DNA of 64,000 bases from Polyangia bacterium (lineage in GTDB: Bacteria > Myxococcota_A > Polyangia > Polyangiales > JAUICN01): the NCBI GenBank assembly GCA_030427835.1, contig JAUICN010000010.1, forward strand, positions 62,001 through 126,000, given 5' to 3'. The notes beneath the pieces were generated by a model. The model did not search any database and was not told where the DNA came from. It saw only the letters and a list, made by a program, of their open reading frames with translations. Numbering within the stretch: position 1 is the first letter of the stretch; every line of letters starts with the position of its first letter. The translations under genes and the position numbers were made by a program. Shown in pieces: positions 11,447-20,950 of this stretch.

Positions 11447-13429
11447 TTGAAAAGATCTGGCCCTACATGGCCTGGCACGCTCTGTGCTGAAGGAGTTGAG
11501 CTCTGTCTAGGAAGCAAGATGAACGTAGGTATGAAGAATATTTCGACCCTGGACTTTACTATGGTGGGCCGGCCGAAATTTGAAGCCGTTCGAAAAAGAA
11601 GAATTTTTTGGAGATGCACGCCGATGTATCTCTGGACCCTTTGCCTGCTCTGCGGCTGCACGCCTGCAGGGAGTTCTGAGCGATTTTCTACCAAGGGCAT
11701 CCCCGATGTGGACGTGTTTACCTACAGGTTTGGCAACGGCTGGTTTGGGGACGCATGGTCACTCACCCTTGATGCTTCCAACCAGGTGTATGTTCACCAC
11801 GAATGCAACACGGTGGCGTGGAAGAATACGGTGACGCTACGCCGCGGCGAAGCCGTACAGGAGGCGATCTCGTTTCACAAAGGACTCTCCAGAGCAGGTA
11901 CGTACGCCGTGCTGGCGCGCCACGGCAGCGCCCCAGGGTCGCAAGATATTCCAGGTTGCAACCAGTTTTTTAGGAATCGAAAGCAGGTTTTTGACTTCGT
12001 ATCCAAGAGGCCGTTTAAGTCGATCTCCAAACGCTTCATGAACTCAGAGCTCTTGGGTGAAGGTCCTCGTGCCGATTTACGTGACTACACGTCTCGCCTG
12101 CAAACGATACTCTCCAACTTGGATAGCCAGATACCCTCTGCAACAAGGAGGAGTGAGTTCGAAACCCAAAGCAGTTTTCCGCTTCACGTACTGACGTATA
12201 GGGACGATGTGTCTTATCTCACCTGCACCGGAGCGTTGTTGGACGTGAAGTTGCCAGCCCCCTACACATGGGCTGCGGTGACTGCTGCGGGTTGCCTTAC
12301 CGCAGTGGAGGGCTCGGAGGGTGATATGTATTGGCCACTTCGTGTGGGCGTGGGCGAACTGCGGGTGGACTCTACAGTATCCGCACAGCTTGCCATGGTT
12401 CATAGTGGGCGGGATCCAAACCAGTCGCCCATTTGGGGCGAAGAAGATTTGGAAAGCGGGGTCCATGGAATGCTCCTGTTGATGGGTACGGTGCCCCTAC
12501 CCAACGAACGGCTTGCACAAAAAGTGCGCCTTCCATTGTTCTCGCCCGCAACCGACTACTCCAGGCACGGGGTGGCTGGTTTTGGTAGCCCCAGCACTGG
12601 GATGCCCTCCGTGGCGGCGCTAGACGCGGTGTACGACGACGAGGATGTTTGGCAGGGGACTTCACGGAGCACCTGGGACGTGGAGGACCGTGGCAGTGTG
12701 ATGCTCAGCGGTCAGAATGAACTCCTGGGGGTGGTCACCCATGGGTCAGTGGACGTGGGCCGCGTGACTCAGTTGATCCAGTCACGGATTTCTCTTTCAA
12801 GTATGGCTTCCAACATGGACTTTGTTTCATGTGCGTTGGATCACGGACCCAACCTTGCTGTGGAGAGGGGTGAGTTTCACGTGGACCTGGGCACGTGCCC
12901 GGGTCGCGTTGCCAATACGTTGGTGGCACCCCTTCCCGCAGGAGCCCGGGAGGTCGAGCTAGGTAACCTTGTGATTTGGATCTATCCGTGGGAACCGTCG
13001 GAGTGTGATGTTGAAAACGCTCCGCCGGACACTCGAACACTGACTCGCAGGGTGACGTGGGCGGCCAGGGAGCAAATCTCAAATCGAAACATACAGGAAC
13101 CGATGGGGAGCCTACGGGTGGTGGCGCAGATCCCGTTGGATGAAAGGCACCTACACATCCAAGGAGGAAATTTCGGGCAGTTCTACGCCATCCAGAAAGG
13201 TCTAGACTTCAACGTACAGGAGTTGTGTCCAAGTAAAACGAAAAAATGCGAACGCAAGGACGAATGGACCGACTGCCCGTGCCATGAAGTAGAGTTGTGG
13301 AGGGCCATGGACAACGTGGCCACGGTTTTGGGTGCTGACGCGCTCCGTTTGGACCTTTCCTCCACAGGACCGATTTCTTTGAACATCGATGAGTTAATCA
13401 ACCTCCGAAATACCCTGATGCGGTACTAG
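11447..13429 (+). CDS. secreted protein with a degenerate trypsin-like domain (start uncertain; an internal Met near the signal-like MYLWTLCLLCGC is possible)
   Basis: Contains CTGALLDV...WAAVTAAGCL (His replaced in the TAAHC motif) and DRGSVMLSGQNELLGVVTHGS at the GDSGGP-equivalent region. Confidence 0.55.
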   Translation: MKRSGPTWPGTLCAEGVELCLGSKMNVGMKNISTLDFTMVGRPKFEAVRKRRIFWRCTPMYLWTLCLLCGCTPAGSSERFSTKGIPDVDVFTYRFGNGWFGDAWSLTLDASNQVYVHHECNTVAWKNTVTLRRGEAVQEAISFHKGLSRAGTYAVLARHGSAPGSQDIPGCNQFFRNRKQVFDFVSKRPFKSISKRFMNSELLGEGPRADLRDYTSRLQTILSNLDSQIPSATRRSEFETQSSFPLHVLTYRDDVSYLTCTGALLDVKLPAPYTWAAVTAAGCLTAVEGSEGDMYWPLRVGVGELRVDSTVSAQLAMVHSGRDPNQSPIWGEEDLESGVHGMLLLMGTVPLPNERLAQKVRLPLFSPATDYSRHGVAGFGSPSTGMPSVAALDAVYDDEDVWQGTSRSTWDVEDRGSVMLSGQNELLGVVTHGSVDVGRVTQLIQSRISLSSMASNMDFVSCALDHGPNLAVERGEFHVDLGTCPGRVANTLVAPLPAGAREVELGNLVIWIYPWEPSECDVENAPPDTRTLTRRVTWAAREQISNRNIQEPMGSLRVVAQIPLDERHLHIQGGNFGQFYAIQKGLDFNVQELCPSKTKKCERKDEWTDCPCHEVELWRAMDNVATVLGADALRLDLSSTGPISLNIDELINLRNTLMRY

Positions 13430-13434
13430 TCCTC

Positions 13435-14808
13435 CTACAGGCGTGGACGGGCGGGGTTTCCTTTTCGGATTTGGTTGAGTGCGTCGGAGAGGGTTTCCAC
13501 GCGTTGTTGGATGTCCACGCGATCTTGATCTGTGGGATCCCGGAATTGTTGCACTAGGCGATTGGCAAGCCATTGCTCAAACTCTGCGAAACCGGGTTCG
13601 GCTGTTTCAGCCCACATGTCTGCAAACCATTGATCCCTCGCCTGCTGTAGGTTGCGCATGAAAATGGGGCCGACGTTCACGAAGTATTTGAGATGGGTGT
13701 CCACCTCGGCTTCGAACCCGGTATATGCAGGAAGTGTTGAAAATGTTTTTTGAACCGTTTCAGGGTCTGCCCCAGAGAACCACCCAACGACCACATCAAG
13801 ACGTTGGATAAAGTGGACAACCTCAGAAAAGTTTACGGCTGTTGACAGCTTGCGCGTGGATGGGTCGAAGGTGCTTGCAAGAGCAAAGTAATGATCGGCA
13901 TCGGCTCTGAGATCTCTTATTTCCTTCTGAAAAGATAGAAACACGGCCTTCTTGACCTGCTCTTGCCCAGACTCTGTACTGAGTAGCTGATTCACTTGAG
14001 ATAGGATCTGTAACGTGTGCAACGGTGGCCCATAGGCTTGCCCGATTCGCTTCTTTCCGTGGTTCCAACGCTGGGCGTTCAACAGAGAAGAGTGGCTGGC
14101 ATGGAGCACCTTTGCGGCCGTGGCTAGCATTTCTTTTTGGTTCTCGAGAAGAAGGGTGGAGGTGCTTCCCCGTGGCTCGTTGGGAATGGCTTGGTTGCCC
14201 AGGGTGGCTTCAAGAAAGGCGGTTCGTGCCATGACGTCCCGATAGCCCGATAGGAATATGTCGGGCTGCTCCAGGCAGGGCTGGTTCACTACGTTGTCGC
14301 CATGAATGGGTAGAGAGTCGTCGGTGTGAGCCCAGTTCTCCACAAGGTAGCTGAGCAGATGACGTGGCGCGCTCAGGGCAAGTTTTACAAGCAGCGGCGT
14401 GACAAGAAGAAAAGGCTTCTGGTTGTGATCCAACCCTGCGGCGGCAGCGTAGCCCTGGTTGTTCTCGACGCGGGTGGGCATGGCGGCAAACCACTGGGGA
14501 CCCAACTTGATCAGGCTCTGGAGTGTGTGGGCACACTGTCCTTCCAACCCGTTCTTTTGGCGGCGTGGAATCTTCGTAGGTCGCGTGGGCAGCCAGGCCT
14601 GGCCAGTCTCCGCCAACCACTGGAACAGGTGCCCGACGGCGGTCTGCTCAAGCTCCGTGAGCGGATGACCTGGAAGCCCCTGGTTCGCTTGCTTGCTCAC
14701 CGCCGTCGGCACCGCACATGCCGTAGCCAGGATTGCGTAAAACAGACTCAGGAACAGGAGCGTGAATGGCTTTCGTTGAATTCGAGGTTGGGGTGTTGAG
14801 TGATGCAC
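13435..14808 (-). CDS. hypothetical lipoprotein
   Basis: Long ORF, N-terminal hydrophobic segment with lipobox ILATAC; no recognisable domain. Confidence 0.65.
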   Translation of the reverse strand: MHHSTPQPRIQRKPFTLLFLSLFYAILATACAVPTAVSKQANQGLPGHPLTELEQTAVGHLFQWLAETGQAWLPTRPTKIPRRQKNGLEGQCAHTLQSLIKLGPQWFAAMPTRVENNQGYAAAAGLDHNQKPFLLVTPLLVKLALSAPRHLLSYLVENWAHTDDSLPIHGDNVVNQPCLEQPDIFLSGYRDVMARTAFLEATLGNQAIPNEPRGSTSTLLLENQKEMLATAAKVLHASHSSLLNAQRWNHGKKRIGQAYGPPLHTLQILSQVNQLLSTESGQEQVKKAVFLSFQKEIRDLRADADHYFALASTFDPSTRKLSTAVNFSEVVHFIQRLDVVVGWFSGADPETVQKTFSTLPAYTGFEAEVDTHLKYFVNVGPIFMRNLQQARDQWFADMWAETAEPGFAEFEQWLANRLVQQFRDPTDQDRVDIQQRVETLSDALNQIRKGNPARPRL

Positions 14809-14846
14809 GGAAACTTCTTTACCTCGGCCGGTGCAACGGGCCTTGT

Positions 14847-16532
14847 CTAGCTCGCTAGCGCAGTTTGGTATTTACGCCGCAGACGGTCGTCCTGGAGAAC
14901 TTCCCAGGCTTCTTCGATGGCCTCGAGGGCCTGGAGCCGTTGAACTTCGAGTTCGGGGTCACTGTCTGCCGTGCCCTGTAGGGTGCGCAACTGTTGGGCG
15001 CGTTGACGATAGGCATCGTGAATATGGGCAAAGGTGTCTCCCGGGGATGCGCCAAGAACTCGGAAGTAATCCCCGTCCAGCGCCAGAGCGAAACTTTCTT
15101 TGATCAGCTCCTGATTGGCCTCAGGAGGTTTAGGCGCTGGTGAACTGAGCGCAGCCGGTGCGGATGGTTTTTGTTTGGCAGAGGTGACCAAGGGAGTACC
15201 CGTGACCGCTGCGCTTGGTGGGGTTACCGATTCAGGAGGAGTATCCAACCTCTTCGGTGGCGCCGCTTTGCTCTCTGGAACTAGGGCGCCGTTTTCCCCA
15301 GCGCCCGTCTGGGCCGCTGGGGCCTCAGCTGCTGGGGTCCGAGCCGCTGGGGCCTCAGCTGCTGGGGTCCGAGTCGTTGGGGCTCGGTGGGTTGGAGCAC
15401 GTAGGGAATCTTGCTGGGGAGCGTACGAGCCGTGGGGCGTGCCATGGGGAGTACCGGTGCCGTGGGGAGTAAAGGCATCGAGCGGATCCGGAGTGTCGTC
15501 CAGGGGTAGGAAAACCGCCTCCAGGAGTTCATCAGGCACCAGTTCGGCGGCCGCTGTGGGAGCCGTGGGCAGTTGATAACGCTGGACGGAGCCCTCGGGG
15601 AACAGCCGGGTCGAGGCGTTGTGAAACATGTCCTGGAGTCCCTTGGAAATATCAGGAGTGCGACGGTCACGCAGGGCCCCTGAGGTACTGCGCGGCGGCG
15701 CAAACCCCTGGGATTCGCCCACGCCCACATCGCGGAGCATCACTTCTCCAGTGTGGCCCCCCTGGTAGTTGCCGCCTTGATTTCCGGCGGCCTCCATAAA
15801 ACCAACACTCGGATCTTCCACCTGCAGCTGCATGGTACGCTCAGGCCGGGCGTCTGTGGCGATGGAATCCTGCACCGGTACATCCAGCGCTGGGCTAGAA
15901 TCTTCAGCGCGAGGTTCATCAAAGGGGCTTTCCACAGCTCGGTGGTTCGACTCGAAAGACAGTGGGTCAGAGCTTGTGTCCCACACGGCCGGTTCTTCGA
16001 CGGAGGGAAGAACCGGATCGCGGTGCGTGCCCCACGCGGGTGCGGGCAACGAGGAGGGGGGGCGCGTGTCGGGGTAAAAACTCTGGAGCTTTCCAACCTG
16101 CCGCTTCGCAATGCCCACTGTGCTGGCACCCGCAGGTGGTCGCGAGGTGTGTGTACTTATACTGGTGGACTCGTCCGGCGCGGGGCAAAGGAGATCCACC
16201 CGTTCCATGAGTTTCTCGGGTCGCACAGGCCTCGGAAGCAATGCATCTGCACCCAGGGTAAGGGCCGCACGGATTTCCGCATTGGCCCCATCTGGGATGC
16301 CCACCACAACCACGGGAATGTCTCGCAAGTGCGGCGTGTTGCGCAGCTGGTTGAGTACCTCAAGAGCATTCGGCTCCTCGCCTTTTAGAATGACCAGGTC
16401 CGCCAGCTGGACCCCAGTCACTGAATGCTGACGTACGAGGTGAACCATCCACCCCTCGTGCTGCAGGGCAGATACGATCTCGGTGCCGTTGGGCGAATGA
16501 TCCGCCACCACAGCTCTTCTGTGCTTGCCCAT
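14847..16532 (-). CDS. receiver-like domain + low-complexity linker + C-terminal degenerate J-domain
   Basis: N-term RRAVVADHSPNGTEIVSALQHEG...VVVVGIPDG...GADALLPRPVRPEKLMERV (CheY fold); C-term DYFRVLGASPGDTFAHIHDAYRQRAQQLRT...AWEVLQDDRLRRKYQTAL (J-domain-like). Confidence 0.7.
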   Translation of the reverse strand: MGKHRRAVVADHSPNGTEIVSALQHEGWMVHLVRQHSVTGVQLADLVILKGEEPNALEVLNQLRNTPHLRDIPVVVVGIPDGANAEIRAALTLGADALLPRPVRPEKLMERVDLLCPAPDESTSISTHTSRPPAGASTVGIAKRQVGKLQSFYPDTRPPSSLPAPAWGTHRDPVLPSVEEPAVWDTSSDPLSFESNHRAVESPFDEPRAEDSSPALDVPVQDSIATDARPERTMQLQVEDPSVGFMEAAGNQGGNYQGGHTGEVMLRDVGVGESQGFAPPRSTSGALRDRRTPDISKGLQDMFHNASTRLFPEGSVQRYQLPTAPTAAAELVPDELLEAVFLPLDDTPDPLDAFTPHGTGTPHGTPHGSYAPQQDSLRAPTHRAPTTRTPAAEAPAARTPAAEAPAAQTGAGENGALVPESKAAPPKRLDTPPESVTPPSAAVTGTPLVTSAKQKPSAPAALSSPAPKPPEANQELIKESFALALDGDYFRVLGASPGDTFAHIHDAYRQRAQQLRTLQGTADSDPELEVQRLQALEAIEEAWEVLQDDRLRRKYQTALAS

Positions 16533-16600
16533 GCCCTAGATTCCCTAGGGGAGGTCTAGCACTGAATCGACCTCAGTGGAATCGGACCGTTTTCAAGTAG

Positions 16601-19054
16601 TTACAGCATGGAAACGGGGTCTAAATCAATGTGAGCGCGGGCGGGTCGCAACGGGCCCTCCATGAGCGGAAGCACCGATTGCACCACATGACGCAGTGCG
16701 CGGCGGTCCCCGGATTTGAGCAATAGCCGGTACCGGTAGCGGCCACGGATCCTGAGAATCGGTGCGGGTGCGGGGCCCACAATGTGTACGGCACTGGAAG
16801 ACGGAAGGCCGGAGGCTACCTGCTGTGCGCGATGGGCAAGCGTCTGCATGGCTTGCTTGGCCTGGGCTTCGTCGCCGGCGTCCACGCGCAGGGCGGCCAG
16901 GCGGGCTGCAGGGGGGTAGCCCACCTCTTGCCGTGCAGCGACTTCGTATTTGAAGAACCCCTCGTAGTCGTGCTGGGTTGCAAACTGAATGGCGGGGTGA
17001 TCCCCCTGGAAGGCCTGGAACATGACGCGACCGGGTTTGTCGCCACGGCCAGCCCGACCCGCCACCTGGGACAACAATTGGAACGTGCGCTCGGTGGCGC
17101 GAAAGTCAGGAAAGGCCAGTGACTGGTCGGCGGCAATTACTCCCACCAATGTCACGCCTGCAATGTCATGGCCCTTGGAGATCATCTGGGTTCCCACAAG
17201 GATGTCGGTCTTTCCCGATCGAAAGTTGGAAAGAATGGATTCTGCACCGGCCGCTTCGGAGCCACGGGGTGCGGTGTCGCGATCGAGCCGCCCCACGTTG
17301 GCCTCTGGAAATTGTTCGGCGAGTAGGGTTTGCAGCTGTTCGGTTCCCGTTCCCATGGATAGGAACCCACTGTGGGAGTGGCACTCGGGGCACTCCCTGG
17401 GGACCGGGATTTGGTAGTCGCAATAGTGGCACCGCAGGAGGTTGCGGCCACGGTGCTCGGTGAGCGTCACGGCGCAGGCGGGGCATTCCAGGGTGGTGGC
17501 GCAGCTGTCACAGCGAAGTGCGTTGGCAAAGCCGCGGCGGTTCAAAAACAACATGGCTTGCTCGCCGCGTTTTAGGCATTCGTCCAGGGCGCGGTGCAGT
17601 GGAGCCGAAAGCCACCTATTTTTGCTTGGGCCCTCACGGTGACGGGCCAGGTCCACCACTTCTACCTTGGGTAGCGGATGGGAGGTGGGGCGCTGGGTCA
17701 AGACCTGTCGATCAATCCTCCCCTCATGTGCGAGATGGCGTGTTTCCACGGACGGGGTCGCGCTGCCTAGAATGCAAAGGGCACCGGCACGGTGGGCGCG
17801 CAGCATGGCCATGTCCCTGGCATGGTAGCGAAACCCCTCCTCCTGCTTAAAAGACGGATCGTGCTCCTCGTCCACAATGATCAAACCTAGATTTTCCACG
17901 GGCGCGAAGAGCGCGGAGCGGGCCCCAACAACCACGCGAATTTCCCCCTGGCGAAGTCGGGTCCAAAAACGATCACGGCGACCCTGGGTAAGCTCGCTGT
18001 GGAGCACCGCGATTTGATCTCCCAACCGTTCACGGAACCGTGTGACCAACTGGGGAGTGAGTGCGATCTCGGGAACCAACAGTAGGGTGCCGAGTTTTCT
18101 GGACTGGGCCTGTTGGGCAAGGCGCAGGTAGATTTCGGTTTTTCCAGAACCGGTCACGCCCTGTAGCAGCGTGGCAGGTATGGGAGGCGGTGACTCGGCG
18201 GAAACCGATTCGGATGCCACTGGGTTGGGTAACCCGTTGGGCAACTTTGCAAGCAGATGATCCACGGCCTGTTGCTGCTCCCCCGTCAATGTGGGGGGGG
18301 GCACCTGTTCCACGGGCTGGGTGAAAAACGGATCGGGAGCGGGGCGTTCCTCCCATCGCACGAGGCCCTTGTCTGCGAGAGCACGAACCAGGTTCCGCGC
18401 GGTTTTGAACTGGGGGCGCAGGGCCTCGAGGGACCACTGCTGGTCCCCTAGCGTTTCCAACAACGCCTTTTGCAACTTACCCAGGCGGGGGGGGGCGGCT
18501 GTTGGATCTGTGGTGGGGCAGGCCTGAACATACCAGGTGGTGGGTTCGGTGGTGCGGTGGCGGGCGATGCGCTGCCCCTTTTGCACAAACCCAGAATCCC
18601 GCAGGGCACGGTCGTTGGCGGAGGTGAGCCCCGGGGTGGCGGCGCGCAACACTTCACCCACGGGGTGGAGGTAGTAGTCGGCCATCTCCTGGAGAAAATG
18701 GAGGAGCTCGGGGGCCACCACGGGGGCCTCGTCGACCAGGGCTGCAATGGGCTTGATGCGCTTGGCTTGCGGTGGCGCAGAGTCGGTGTGTGCAAGCACA
18801 ACGCCAACGACCTTGCGCCGACCAAAGGGCACGGCGACGCGGGCACCCACAGGTGGCTTGCCGCCGTTGGCAGGAAGGGCATAGGTGAACCGCTGCCGCA
18901 GGGGCACAGGGATGGCCACTTCCACGTACCCGTTTGAAAACGGGGCTGCACTGGAGGACGGGCCGGGATCTTCGGGCTTCCGAGCGGTGGACTTCTGCAC
19001 CCCTGGTAGGGGCAATTCGAGACTGCCGGTCACGGGGTACGCTAGCAGGCCCAT
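16601..19054 (-). CDS. priA: primosomal protein N' (replication restart helicase); start approximate
   Basis: VTGSGKTEIYLR, VPEIALTPQL, VVGARSALFAPVENLGLIIVDEEHD, CxxC zinc motifs, GRAGRGDKPGRV. Confidence 0.96.
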   Translation of the reverse strand: MGLLAYPVTGSLELPLPGVQKSTARKPEDPGPSSSAAPFSNGYVEVAIPVPLRQRFTYALPANGGKPPVGARVAVPFGRRKVVGVVLAHTDSAPPQAKRIKPIAALVDEAPVVAPELLHFLQEMADYYLHPVGEVLRAATPGLTSANDRALRDSGFVQKGQRIARHRTTEPTTWYVQACPTTDPTAAPPRLGKLQKALLETLGDQQWSLEALRPQFKTARNLVRALADKGLVRWEERPAPDPFFTQPVEQVPPPTLTGEQQQAVDHLLAKLPNGLPNPVASESVSAESPPPIPATLLQGVTGSGKTEIYLRLAQQAQSRKLGTLLLVPEIALTPQLVTRFRERLGDQIAVLHSELTQGRRDRFWTRLRQGEIRVVVGARSALFAPVENLGLIIVDEEHDPSFKQEEGFRYHARDMAMLRAHRAGALCILGSATPSVETRHLAHEGRIDRQVLTQRPTSHPLPKVEVVDLARHREGPSKNRWLSAPLHRALDECLKRGEQAMLFLNRRGFANALRCDSCATTLECPACAVTLTEHRGRNLLRCHYCDYQIPVPRECPECHSHSGFLSMGTGTEQLQTLLAEQFPEANVGRLDRDTAPRGSEAAGAESILSNFRSGKTDILVGTQMISKGHDIAGVTLVGVIAADQSLAFPDFRATERTFQLLSQVAGRAGRGDKPGRVMFQAFQGDHPAIQFATQHDYEGFFKYEVAARQEVGYPPAARLAALRVDAGDEAQAKQAMQTLAHRAQQVASGLPSSSAVHIVGPAPAPILRIRGRYRYRLLLKSGDRRALRHVVQSVLPLMEGPLRPARAHIDLDPVSML

Positions 19055-19127
19055 ACCCACCGGGCGACGCCAACCGGATGGCAACCGAAGAACCGTGACG
19101 GCGTGAAAAGCACGGGGTTTCCCAGGC

Positions 19128-20249
19128 TCAAGGGTCTTCTTCTGGGTCGCCCTCTGCGGGTGGGGCTCCAGGATTCTCTGCCTCCTCTTCGGCTTCCCGC
19201 TCTTCCCAGGCCGCCTTGAGAATGGCGGCCACGGCCTCGTACAGGGCTTCTGGGATCTCGTCGCCCACTTCCATGTCCCACAGGGCCCGGGCCAGGGGAA
19301 CATCACGCATGATGGGCACTCCGGCCTCCCGTGCGGCATCGATCATTCGCTTGGCCAGACCATCTTGGCCCTTGGCGGTCACCTCGGGTGCGCGGTCGTC
19401 CTCGTCTTCGTCGTCGTCGTAGCGCAATGCAATGGCCAGGTGCGTGGGGTTGACCACGAGCACATCGGCGCGGCGAACCTCCTCCAAGGTGCTGTGCTCC
19501 ACGATCTCGCGATGCATGCGGTTGCGCTGCTGCTTGGCGTGGGGATCCCCTTCCGATTCCTTGAACTCACGCTTGACCTCGTCCTTGCTCATGCGTTGAT
19601 CTTTTTGGAACTGCCAACGCTGGTACACCAGGTCTGCCAGGGCCACGGCGATGAGAATGCCAATGACTTTCCAGCCAAGCACGCTCGCCGAGCTCCCCAA
19701 CACACGGAGGATGGAAGGGCCGTCCGGCGAGTTGGGAAGTGTGGCCCACAGGGGTGCGGTTTCCTGAAAAGCGACCACGGCAAGCCAAACGATCAGTCCC
19801 AACTGTAGCCAGGACTTGAACCACTCCACGGCCTGTTTGGGGGCCACCATCTGCTTGAGTTTTTGGGCGGGGTTCAGGCGGTCGAGTTTTGGGGTGATGG
19901 CTTTCAGGGAAAGCAGGGGGCCGACCTGGGCAAACTGGGCAAGGGCCGCGGAGACCATCAGCAAGAACAACCAGGGAAGGAGCACAGAAACCCCAAGGCT
20001 TGCAAAGGAGGAGCGCAGAACCGCAGAGGAAGGGGCCTGACCTGCCACCTGGGTTTGGGTGACTTGCTGCACGGTGAGCGCCCAGAGCTCGTGAAAGGAA
20101 TCCACCAGTTTGGGGCCGAAGTAGGCGGCTGAAACCAACCACACCAACCATTGGAACGCGCCAGAGACGTCACGACTTTTGGCGACTTCACCCTTCTTGC
20201 GCGCTTCCCTCAGCTTCTTGGGTGTGGCGGGCTCGGTTTTCTCAGACAC
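19128..20249 (-). CDS. FlhB/SctU-family export apparatus switch protein
   Basis: MSEKTEPATPKKLREARKKGEVAKSRDVSGA; cytoplasmic NPTHLAIALRYD autocleavage motif and VPIMRDVPLARALW. Confidence 0.93.
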   Translation of the reverse strand: MSEKTEPATPKKLREARKKGEVAKSRDVSGAFQWLVWLVSAAYFGPKLVDSFHELWALTVQQVTQTQVAGQAPSSAVLRSSFASLGVSVLLPWLFLLMVSAALAQFAQVGPLLSLKAITPKLDRLNPAQKLKQMVAPKQAVEWFKSWLQLGLIVWLAVVAFQETAPLWATLPNSPDGPSILRVLGSSASVLGWKVIGILIAVALADLVYQRWQFQKDQRMSKDEVKREFKESEGDPHAKQQRNRMHREIVEHSTLEEVRRADVLVVNPTHLAIALRYDDDEDEDDRAPEVTAKGQDGLAKRMIDAAREAGVPIMRDVPLARALWDMEVGDEIPEALYEAVAAILKAAWEEREAEEEAENPGAPPAEGDPEEDP

Positions 20250-20303
20250 CTGGGAAGTCTAGCGACAACAGGCCCGTGGGGAAAGGCATGCTAGAAGTCA
20301 TCT

Positions 20304-20906
20304 GTGGCGGGGAAACACGACGCGGCGGGGAAACGACTGGACGTGGTGTTCGAACAGAAAACGCCCGAGGGCGACGAGCGCCCACGGGAGGTCTGCGGGC
20401 ATTGCGGTTTCATTCACTACCGCAATCCAAAGATTGTGACGGGTGCCGTGGTGTACAGCGGGGACCGCTACCTGTTGTGCAGGCGCGCCATTGAACCACG
20501 GGTGGGGTATTGGACATTGCCGGCGGGCTTCATGGAACTCAGTGAAACCCTCGAGGAAGGGGCCTGCCGGGAGGTGCACGAGGAAGCGTTGGCACGCATC
20601 GAGATCGATTGCATGTTGGCGACCTACAGCCTTCCGCACATCAGCCAGGTGCAGGTGTTCTTTCGCGCCACGCTGATAGAAGACGGGCAGGGTGCGCCCT
20701 TTGCCGCTGGCCCGGAAAGCCAGGACGTGGGGCTCTACACCTGGGAGGAGATTCCCTGGAACGCGCTTGCGTTTCCCTCGGTACACTGGGCATTGAAACA
20801 GGCCCGCAGCGTGGAGGGGAAAAGCCAGTTCCCGTTGTTTGGCGTGCCCGAAGAGGACGCAAAATCCCTGGCACGCAAGCGAGACGCCTTGTTACTGGGG
20901 AAGTAG
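20304..20906 (+). CDS. NUDIX hydrolase with N-terminal zinc-ribbon-like CxxC (GTG start)
   Basis: NUDIX box GFMELSETLEEGACREVHEEA; CGHCGFIHYRNPKIVTGAVV. Confidence 0.92.
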   Translation: MAGKHDAAGKRLDVVFEQKTPEGDERPREVCGHCGFIHYRNPKIVTGAVVYSGDRYLLCRRAIEPRVGYWTLPAGFMELSETLEEGACREVHEEALARIEIDCMLATYSLPHISQVQVFFRATLIEDGQGAPFAAGPESQDVGLYTWEEIPWNALAFPSVHWALKQARSVEGKSQFPLFGVPEEDAKSLARKRDALLLGK

Positions 20907-20950
20907 CGAACGGACCAAATGGGGGGCCAAATGGGGGGCCAAATGCGGAG

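Noticed and set aside
15115-15576. Plus-strand Gly/Ala-rich ORF
   Set aside because: Shadow of the low-complexity linker of the 14847-16532 protein
19128-20249. A T3SS or flagellar gene cluster
   Set aside because: Only one family member is present in the window
20909-20945. CCAAATGGGGGG x3 micro-repeat after the NUDIX gene
   Set aside because: Very short and located between convergent genes; probably slippage with no further structure
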